A stretch of 64,000 nt of DNA, taken from Microvelia longipes. Its lineage: Eukaryota; Arthropoda; Insecta; Hemiptera; Veliidae. Made by a program: the position numbers and the translations under genes. Positions within the stretch are counted from its first letter, which is position 1. The number at the start of each line of letters is the position of its first letter. Of this stretch, positions 56,040 to 64,000 are shown one piece after another. The notes beneath the pieces were generated by a model, which was not told the origin of the DNA, made no database searches, and was given only the letters and a program-made list of their open reading frames with translations. The DNA lies in the NCBI GenBank assembly GCA_018340805.1, contig JACMZG010001914.1, positions 2,830,987 to 2,894,986 of the forward strand, given 5' to 3'.

Positions 56040-56083
56040 AACTTGGCCTACGAACCCGGCCCTTGCGGGCGGGAGGTGCCAAG
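56040..56083. other. GC-rich stem-loop in AT-rich DNA
   Basis: ACTTGGC at the left and GCCAAGT at the right pair perfectly over 7 bp. Between them CCCGGCCC and GGGCGGG can pair around a TTGC loop. The surrounding kilobases are AT-rich, so this stands out. It could be a structured RNA or a transposon end; no known family is matched. Confidence 0.5.
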
Positions 56084-58872
56084 TGCTGACATAATCTATC
56101 TCCATTTCCCATACAATCATTATCATTTTTTATTCATCGTGTTAATTCTAATTCTCAAAACATGGGTACATAATATAGCAAAATATCTTTTAGTCATATT
56201 ATTTTTTTTATACTTAAGATAACAATTTATATAATTAAATCAAATAAATCTTTACCAATAAGTTAACATTCGCATAACATTATATTCGCTATACAGACAG
56301 TCATATCGGCTTATTATAGTATTCTACCTCATCATTCCCACCCTACTAACTCTCGAATTCTGTTGATACCTGAGTTAGATATTTAATGTAGTCTTCTTTC
56401 AACATATCTATGGCATCATATAGATAATCTAATACTGAAATCTTGTTAATTGCATTTGTGACGATAACCTACATTTTGAAAAACTTGAATTTATTTGGAA
56501 AGTAATTAATTTAGTTAATTACGCGTAATGATGAGATTTAGCAATACATTAAATAAAATTGTAATTCGATTATCCAACCATGAACAACTAACTAGAATAT
56601 TCGAGATTATGAGTAGTAGTGGAAAATGCCTTTTTAACAGCAGACTTTTAGTCTTTCTTTTGACCTTGAAAATCTTAAAATTAAAAAATTGAAGTTAAAA
56701 TTTTGCATTTTAAAAATAGTGAATAACTTGTATACTTCGAGATTAAAAAATTTAGAAGAAATTAATTTCAAAAAATAAGATTTATAAATATTAATTACTT
56801 CAGTCTATCACTTACACTTCGTATCTTAAGAAATTTTATATTAACAAATATAAGATAATTAAAAACTATAGTAAATTAAAATTTAAAATTTCTCAAAATT
56901 AACATTCGCGATAAAATTCCAAAATTGCAGAATTTCAAATTAAAAACCACCTTTGACTTGGGGGATAAAAAAAAAACTAGTTTACAAATAATAAATCGCA
57001 ACATTGTCCATGTTTTGACGTATAAAATATTTATTACAAAATTCCTATAGAGTGAAGTATGCAGAGATATTCATTGTAAATTGTAATTCATATTTTCCTG
57101 CAACAATTTAAAAATGAATCAAATTCAACTATTTGTTAAAATTGTTGTATCCGAAAATCACCATCAAGCGTATTAGTTAATGTTACGTGCTTGAGTTAAT
57201 ATTATCTCAATTAATAGGTTTACTTTTTACATACATGTTATACTGATAGAATTGATTTTCTTTGAATTTATTTGAATTGTCTCCGAAAATTTTTATATAT
57301 ATATAGCAGCATGAAAATTATGATTGATATAGATTTCTGATATTTTTTATATGTTAATCATATCTTGCTTTCATTGAAACCTGATCACTAGCAACCATAA
57401 CATTTCGGTCTGAAAAAATACCAGTTCACTAAATTTCACCTAACTTTATTTCTTTGGACTTTTCCAATGATTGATTTTAATCGTCTATTTTTAAAGATGG
57501 CTGTGTTATAATTTACATCCTATATATTCGCTTTTTCTATATTACATTAGCTTCGAAATCTTAACACCTCTGCCATTTAGAATTCACGATATCATGGAAT
57601 ATAATTTGCTATGGTATTCAGAAACGTCATACAATTTACTTAATTTCAGATTCAACACCTGTCTCGATGATAACGAATCGATATTCTATTTTGCCTTTAT
57701 CTATTTCATTAATCGTCATATTAGTCTACCCATCTTATTTCTTGTCTAGTAGTCGATATTCGTCTTTCTACTCTTTGTCCGTCCTTGTCGCCGCGACTTC
57801 TATGGCGAGCGAACATTGTTCTGTGTTAATATTTGGCTCCATCACTTCGACTTTGGATGGACTAATCTCTTGAGGTAATAACTATTTCGAATTTCATATT
57901 TTGATCTTCGCGTCGCATTATTATTCATAGTACTGTAGATTTGATCAATTGATAATGTATATTTAGTCCGTTATATGATTTAGATTTTAAAAGACTGACC
58001 TTATTTGAGACCTTGTCTGTATTCAGGAACCTTAACATTATCATTTGATTCATGAATTTTCCACTTATTCTTAATTATTTTCTGTTTTGATAGAGATTTC
58101 TTTCTTGTACCAATGTTCTGTCCATTATATTGTATTATGGTTTATCAATTCTTGAAGTATCCATAGTGTTTTATTTACTGTGATCTAATGGTTGACTGAT
58201 TTATCTTATCTATGCTTAGTATTTGATCTATATCTATATGTATTGAAATAGTATGAGTGTATATGAATATTGTCATAGTTTTTTGTTTCTAATTTCTAGG
58301 TTGCATAATATATTATCATAGTTTTTAATACTCTGAATTTATAGTCCTATATGCTAAATAGTGATATATTTTATGTTTTGTTTACAATGTTACTAATTTT
58401 TAATTTGGAATCTATTAAATATCAAATGTTTCAATATAAAATTTTATAGGAAAATACATCAACCATATTATATATATAAAGTCATAAATACATTTCTTCT
58501 GTAAAATACTCAACTATTATTTATCTTACAGTTGATATATTATTAGTAATCAAATATACTAATGATCAAGTTATATATAATCAAAATACTATTGGTATAT
58601 ATATTTTTATAATTATAGGATCATATATACAAGATTTTCGTGAATAGTTTCTTTTTCATGTATGTTTTCTGACTTTAATAACAAATACTTAATGAGAGTT
58701 TATTTCTACTATATTATAGAACACATATTAAACAGGTAAAATACAGACTACGCAAAAACATGAAAATTAAACAATAAAGGAAATATATTAAATAATACAG
58801 AAAATGCTTATACATGTTATCCTATAAGGCAATTGCTCTGAGAATAACATAATATTAATGAGTAACAATACA

Positions 58873-58882
58873 NNNNNNNNNN
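58873..58882. other. Assembly gap (10 N)
   Basis: A short run of N that ends the AT-rich island on the right. Its small fixed length suggests a scaffold join of unknown true size. Confidence 0.99.
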
Positions 58883-59999
58883 GTAAACACACAACGGTTT
58901 ATTCCGTTAATCCAATTGTAATGAAACGAAACTTGGCTCAAATATCAGGCACTAAAGATTTTGTAATTATTAATAATTATAGGGTCACTTCAAACTTAAA
59001 AAAGAATTCCAGGGAGTGTAATGTCCACCAGGGAGTTGGCTCAAATTTTCCTATGGGCGCGGCCATTTTGTTTAACCCTAGTAAATGTAAACAAACTATT
59101 TACGGCACTCAAAATTTTTGTTTTTATTGCATTTATTTGAACAGTTCAGTTTAAAATGTTTATTTGTGTAAGAAATACATTTTGCCACATCCAATAGTGG
59201 TTTAAGTGCGAATCTTTAAATACTAGGTTTGTTTAAATTACTTAAAACGAGCGGCTGATTAAACTTTTTTTTCCGTGTGCACTACTGAACTTAAGTACAT
59301 TTTTGCAAATTATATTTGTTTTTTCCCAATTCAATATTAATTGTAATTAGTAATATAACAAATTTAACCTAATTTTTTTGAATATAATAAAAGCAATCGT
59401 AATTTTAAGGCAATACACTGTCGTCTGCATTTTCTTCAAAAATCTTAATAAAAACATGTCGTTATCCTTTACTATAGTTTCTCTTTTTCTTTAACTAAAT
59501 TATTATAACAATTATTTGACAGAATTTAATACAAAATCATTAAATTATAACGTAAATATTAAAGTACGAAAACACGATAAAAAGTAAAACTCACCTAATG
59601 TTATCAGGGTTGCCAATAAAATTAAATAAAAAACCTAAATCCGAAAAGGCGCATGCGCAGTTATTCTAATTTTAGCTATTTTTTATTTTTGAGCCAACTA
59701 TCAGCTGATCGGGCAGGTCTGAATTTTTTTACATGTGTCAGCTTAGTGTGTCAGTATAGGAGTTTCCCTACTTGGTTATATATTACTTTACCGGTGGGAA
59801 TGAAACGGATGTATTCCCCTATCTGAGGACGAGCGAAGCTAGTCCGAAGACATGTTGCGGTAAACATTTAACGACTTGTATATTCTGAGGAAGCGGTGGC
59901 GACGCCGCGTACCGGCCGAAGATTTCTTGTTAGTAAACACGTAAGTTAAATAATGCCACTACTATATACCATATAGAGTATAATTTTTACACCCATAGG

Positions 60000-60060
60000 T
60001 TGGTAAGCTCGCTTTATACACCCAAGTTATTAGTTGGGTGTATAAAGCGAACTTACCTAT
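60000..60060. other. Long perfect-stem hairpin
   Basis: GTAAGCTCGCTTTATACACC, then CAA, pairs with TTGGGTGTATAAAGCGAACT, then TAC, across a 7-base loop with one mismatch. It lies 80 bp before the putative exon at 60140. It could be a transposon relic or a small-RNA precursor. Confidence 0.6.
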
Positions 60061-60139
60061 TCGTAGGAACGGGCTAGCGAGGCAAGGTGTTCAGCACATT
60101 TTAAAGAGTAACGCGTTAATATAAGTTAATATGTTACAG

Positions 60140-60232
60140 TATATTTTCGAGTGGATCCTAACATAAGTACCAAGTCATTCACCGTGGCTGTGTATGACAA
60201 CAACCTGGGAATAAAACAACAACATTTGCTAG
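60140..60232 (+). CDS. Putative internal exon of an unidentified gene
   Basis: An acceptor GTTACAG and a full donor CTAG|GTAAGC bound a 93-nt open segment. Read in phase 1 it gives YFRVDPNISTKSFTVAVYDN and then NLGIKQQHLL. Base composition is less AT-rich than the surroundings. Its exit phase (1) matches the entry phase of the exon at 62585. I do not recognise the family and could not find its upstream exon. Confidence 0.6.
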
Positions 60233-60509
60233 GTAAGCCTTTCAAATTCAGCCCTTTGAACTTATTTCCAGATAATTTTAACTTAATGCCTTTTATACAT
60301 TGGTAAGCTTGATAAGATAAGTTAAGTTGATAAGATAAGTTCTTAAGTTAACTTACTTCAGTTAAGTTATAAGTAAAATATATACATTAAAAATAAGTAT
60401 TATTTTTCATTAGTTTTTCATTAAACTCTTGACTCAAACTGAAGTATATAACAAGTGATTAGATTTAAAAGAGAGGTGAACAACTTGTTTAACGTCTAGT
60501 TTGCACCCG

Positions 60510-60824
60510 TAGAGATATATTACTAGAGGAGCCCCATTGGTTGAATATTGAAACATCGAAAAAATAACCAGACCACCTTCGACTATCAATAATCAAATGA
60601 ACTGAACAAAATTACAGTGAACTATATAGTAGAACGCTGAAAATATAAATCAAAACACAAACAGTGTGCAGGAAGCCAAAAAAATTGATTTCTTATAACC
60701 TCAACTTAATCTTAGAAGAGGTTTCAATGAGGTTTCACAGAGCCCCTGAGAGCCCTAAAATGATGTTTCGGGACCTCTTAATGTATTGAGATAGGCTATG
60801 CCTACTCTAGTATATATCTCTATG
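60510..60824. mobile_element. MITE (CATAGAGATATA family), copy 3
   Basis: It runs from AGAGATATATTACTAGAGGA to TCTAGTATATATCTCTATG and is colinear with copy 1 over about 310 bp. Confidence 0.87.
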
Positions 60825-61289
60825 TTTGTACCTCGATTATTTGGAGCTTTAGTCAATGATTGATGTGTTAGAACACCATGTGCTGCCAAAGTAAGTGAAA
60901 CAGATACCGTCCCAAGTTTCCACTGTCTTTACAAAACAAATTTTTAAAAAGTAAATGTTTTATTTAACTATTAAATATAAAACGTCATAAACAACTTTAA
61001 AGAAACGGACATTAACATAATGTCCGGTAGTCAATATTTTAATGTCGTAGTATATGTATAGTATGAATACATAATGTATATGTATAGCATATGTATAGTA
61101 GTTGATACATAATGTCCGTTGATAGTTATTTTATTTACTAGTATTACTTTTAAGGACTGGTTGAATATTTTTACTCTTAATTTTTATTTTTTTATATTAT
61201 GCCAAAGACAATTTACTGCGGTCTATACATCCTATTTAGTATTTAGTTTGATATGTTAGTTCTTAGCTTTTACAAACCTGGCAATTTGC

Positions 61290-61513
61290 CTAAACATGCT
61301 GTTATTGTTATTAATGTTTGTTACCTAATATTTAATTTTTTTCAAACTTGTTTTTTATTTTGATTTATTTTTTTAACTTTTTAATGTCTATTTGTTATTA
61401 ACTTTTATTTTATTGTTTTATTTTTTTTTCATATTGTAATCTTCAATAATAAAATGATGTGGAGCTTTAATCGGCCTTGGCCGCTTGTGTAAATTTAAAA
61501 ATAAATAAATAAA
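61290..61513 (+). mobile_element. LINE-like 3' end
   Basis: A T-rich 3' UTR ends with ATGATGTGGAGCTTTAATCG, then GCCTTGGCCGCTTGTG and AAATAAATAAATAAAT. The ending resembles that of the LINE remnant at 14118-14745 (GTGGAGCTAATAATG...AAATAAATAATAA). Confidence 0.6.
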
Positions 61514-62178
61514 TAATTTAGAGTATAATGAATGACCCTGGAATTAGTGAAACCAGGTCTTAAAAAGAATCATAAAGTGCTAACACAATGCACTTAGTAC
61601 GCTTATTAATGCTATCATTGCAATTTAAGTGATCATAACACCCGACCAGTTTGGGTTTGAACACAAATGCGATCTGTAAAGCAAAGTGATTTTGACCTCT
61701 CGCCTGTTCTAAACCCCAATAAATGAGACTAATATTTCAATAATATGTGTTTGCTGATGTTAGATTCCGGTGTTTATATTTCATGTTAAGCATTAGATCC
61801 TAATTTCTACGAGGTTTAGTTGCAAGCAAATGTTTTGCAATGATTTTATTTATGACCTGGTTATCCTGACTAATCAAGTCATCTATGCCCAAATACAATA
61901 GGGTTCTTGGCCTAACTCAGAAACATACGTAACGTACTCCCACGTCCAGATTTCGTCAACCATGCGAACAACCTCAAAACTGATACTTTATGCAATGTAA
62001 GTGATTCTTACTAATTAGCTGGTAAGAATAAGGACCACAATTGTTAAAACTAAAGAAATCGCGCCATAGTCGCATGAGGGGAGGATCTTTTTATCAGAGA
62101 GACATCAATTAGACTTTTGATTAGAGGCACATAATTCTATTCCGTTGTACATCATACTCATCGCCGCCAATCCGTACT

Positions 62179-62450
62179 TATCTGAGTATTGCGGGATAGT
62201 ATATCCTAAAACCTGTCTGTTTACACTAAGTGTTAATTAATGACGATCTCTCAAAAATGTAGTAAATTATTATATTTTTTTAATACTTTTTTATTGTTTG
62301 TAAATTGACAATCTGTAGTTATCTGAGTATTGCGGGATAGTATATCCTAAAACCTGTCTGTTTACACTAAGTGTTAATTAATGACGATCTCTAAAAAATG
62401 TAGTGAATTATTTTTTTTTTTTATTGTTTGTAAATGGAATACTTGTTATC
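62179..62450. repeat. Two-copy direct repeat, ~138-bp unit
   Basis: Both copies begin TATCTGAGTATTGCGGGATA, then GTATATCCTAAAACCTGTCTG, and end near TTTTATTGTTTGTAAAT. They differ by small indels in T/A runs. Confidence 0.9.
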
Positions 62451-62584
62451 GTATAATCTTGTATGACATTTTCTAATTCTTGTAAAAATTGAAAGAATTT
62501 ATATTTATTTATTATTTATTAGTCTGTACACACATTATATATATTTCATCAATTAAGGTTTTAAATATCTTGTTTTATTTTTAG

Positions 62585-62691
62585 ACAATAATTTAGCATG
62601 TAGCGGTTTCAAGACAGATATATTTGATAGATATTGCATAAAGTCGTACGGAAATGCATCTTATAACGACTTCAACAGGATATGTCTACAG
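62585..62691 (+). CDS. Putative next exon of the same unidentified gene
   Basis: The acceptor is ATTTTTAG and the donor CTACAG|GTATTT. Spliced to the exon at 60140-60232 the junction codon is GAC. The exon then reads NNLACSGFKTDIFDRYCIKS and continues YGNASYNDFNRICLQ, 35 codons without a stop, ending in phase 0. The paired phases argue for a real gene, whose 3' part would lie right of the window. Confidence 0.6.
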
Positions 62692-62789
62692 GTATTTGTA
62701 TACAAGGAAAATTAACAAGTTTTTTACAATCCTTAGTTTGATAAACAAAATATTTAATTTTTTACGAAAAATCTGACTTTTTGAGAGTG

Positions 62790-64000
62790 AGTAGAAGATA
62801 GTTTAAAATTTTATAAATTCACACAAATTTCAGTGTTCTTAAACAAAGTGGTTCGCTGTGGGTCGTGTTCCAAACATGAAGAGAATATTTCCTAAAGGCG
62901 ATGTTCTTAAAAACGAGTGTTTAATCATCAGAATCTGATGTCTACAACCAAAGTTATGTCTCTTTCAAAAACACCAACAAATGGTTAATTTATGCAAAGT
63001 CAGTGAATTTCTTTAAAAAATATTTGTTTTTTGTACATTTTTCGGCCATTTAACAAATGTCAAAACATTAGCTGTAGTTATCCGAGTTTGACGAAAAAAC
63101 ATTCATATAGATTGAGGTATTGGTCTCCATGTATTGATATAAATGAATAAAAATAAACACTTTATTATTTTGTACAAATGATTACAAATAATATTAATCC
63201 TATAATTTGTACAAAAAAATGGGGGGTAGTCAGTTTTACATCAACTGTCCTTCCCTACCACCCTCAGGGGGGCCTTAATATCATTGATAAGAGGGCACAA
63301 ATGAGACTGTTATTTGTTTTACAGTACTATATTTTACCCATACCTGGGCATATTCATGTAGAAGTAACAACCGTTAGGATATTCTAACTACGTTATGGAA
63401 GTAAATAAAGTGGAGAAATTCAAAGAGCAAAAAAGTTACTTAGAGTCGCAAAAATCAAAATGCATTTCTATCATGCACTAACTAACACACTTAACAAAAA
63501 TAATTATTAAATTAAAAATTTAATAAAGAGGAAAATAAAGAGATTAATTAATTTACAAATGTTTAACTGGGAATGATAAGCAAAAAGGAAAGGATTCCTT
63601 TCCTTTTTGCTTGATAAAATGCATTTTGATTTTTGCGACTCTAGGTAACTTTTTTTGCTCTTTGAATTTCTTCACTTTATTTACTTCCGTAACGTAATTA
63701 GAATATCCTAACGGTTGTTACTTTTAAATGAATATGCCCAGGTATGGGTGAAATATAGTACCGTAAAACAAATAACAGTCTCATGCCCTCTTATCAATGA
63801 AAAAGACATTCGTTTTATAGGAAATGTTATCAGCTTTAAAAAATGTTCTTGTCATGTTTTGACGAGAGTGTTTTCCTCTTATTGTAAGAAAACTGGAATT
63901 TGGGCAATTTTCTAATATTTTGAGGGAGCGCATTCAAAACACTAGAAAATGTATGAAGGGTAGGGTACTCTAGGTAGGCAAACTAGCTTTTCCTTCATCA
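62790..64000. mobile_element. Mariner-like MITE copy 3, interrupted and cut by the window
   Basis: On the opposite strand it shares TAAAATTTTATAAA, CACAAATTTCAGTGTT and GTGTTTAATCATCA with 4290-5000. At 63930-64000 it shares CTCTAGGTAGGCAAACTAGC, then TTTTCCTT, with the inner arm near 4160. The nested element 63265-63830 splits it. Confidence 0.65.
63265..63830. mobile_element. Inverted-repeat element nested in a MITE copy
   Basis: Arms of about 215 bp (63265-63478 and 63611-63830) share GAGGGCACAAATGAGACTGT, CCCATACCTGGGCATATTCA and AGTCGCAAAAATCAAAATGC in inverse order, with a centre GGAAAGGATTCCTTTCC at 63587-63603. Mariner-like MITE sequence (as at 4074-5101) flanks it on both sides. Confidence 0.8.

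Larger units (their letters stand above)
54131..58872. other. AT-rich island right of the giant palindrome, no gene recognised
   Basis: This 4.7-kb stretch has a composition like the palindrome arms but more CG dinucleotides. It contains paired hairpin-bearing direct repeats (54245-54437), degenerate tandem repeats of ACTCGGAGATTTGA type (55310-55440), degenerate repeats of ACAGTATGACGTATAAAGC type (55640-55800), and one GC-rich hairpin (56040-56083). I see no convincing exon on either strand. Confidence 0.6.
60233..62584 (+). other. Intron between the two putative exons
   Basis: The interval holds a copy of the CATAGAGATATA MITE (60510-60824), a LINE-like 3' end (about 61290-61513) and a tandem duplication (62179-62450). 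No coding sequence was seen in the rest. Confidence 0.5.

Noticed and set aside
58858..59154. 98-codon plus-strand frame across the 10-N gap
   Set aside because: The phase through the gap is arbitrary and the segment looks like an interspersed repeat.
59815..59945. First exon of the gene at 60140, ending CAC|GTAAGT
   Set aside because: In the phase required by the exon at 60140 this segment has stop codons just before the donor, and it overlaps a repeat shared with 27325.

Overview
This is animal nuclear DNA, most likely from an insect with an AT-rich, transposon-rich genome. The evidence is spliced genes with GT/AG introns, an HDAC6 and a NAT10 orthologue, many short non-autonomous transposons, LINE 3' ends and Penelope-like elements. 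A hemipteran would fit, but the species cannot be fixed from the sequence.

Layout. (1) Bases 3-29413, plus strand: the 3' part of HDAC6, read here as 17 exons (858 codons plus stop, no frameshift). They give the end of deacetylase domain 1, all of deacetylase domain 2, a Ser/Gly linker and the C-terminal ubiquitin-binding zinc finger. One 60-nt exon of domain 1 is present in two diverged, phase-compatible copies (5184-5243 and 5936-5995), which look like mutually exclusive alternatives. The introns are full of repeats, including two hAT-like MITEs with 8-bp target duplications, a tRNA-derived SINE, LINE remnants and Penelope-like snap-back elements carrying hammerhead ribozyme motifs. (2) 29414-36392: intergenic DNA between two convergent genes, with nested MITEs, TA tracts and a tandem repeat. 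(3) 36393-41227, minus strand: NAT10 (RNA ac4C acetyltransferase), two coding exons with a 1.9-kb intron. (4) 41228-43961: repeat-rich upstream DNA, then an 860-base gap. (5) 44822-58872: an extremely AT-rich island between two gaps. Most of it is a giant inverted repeat, two arms of about 3.9 kb around a 1.4-kb spacer. The spacer holds two tandem, homologous, two-exon mini-genes that I do not recognise; they share a W-x-P-E-x-Y-W block and a C-x3-C-x2-C cluster. (6) 58883-64000: repeats plus two phase-compatible putative exons (60140-60232 and 62585-62691) of an unidentified plus-strand gene.

The two recognised genes are housekeeping enzymes that act on acetyl groups in opposite ways: HDAC6 removes them from protein lysine, NAT10 adds them to RNA cytidine. 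They are not an operon and nothing here suggests co-regulation beyond their tail-to-tail arrangement. The most unusual content is the palindromic island with its paired mini-genes, the duplicated catalytic-domain exon, the duplicated 5' splice sites in HDAC6, and the covarying hammerhead motifs.
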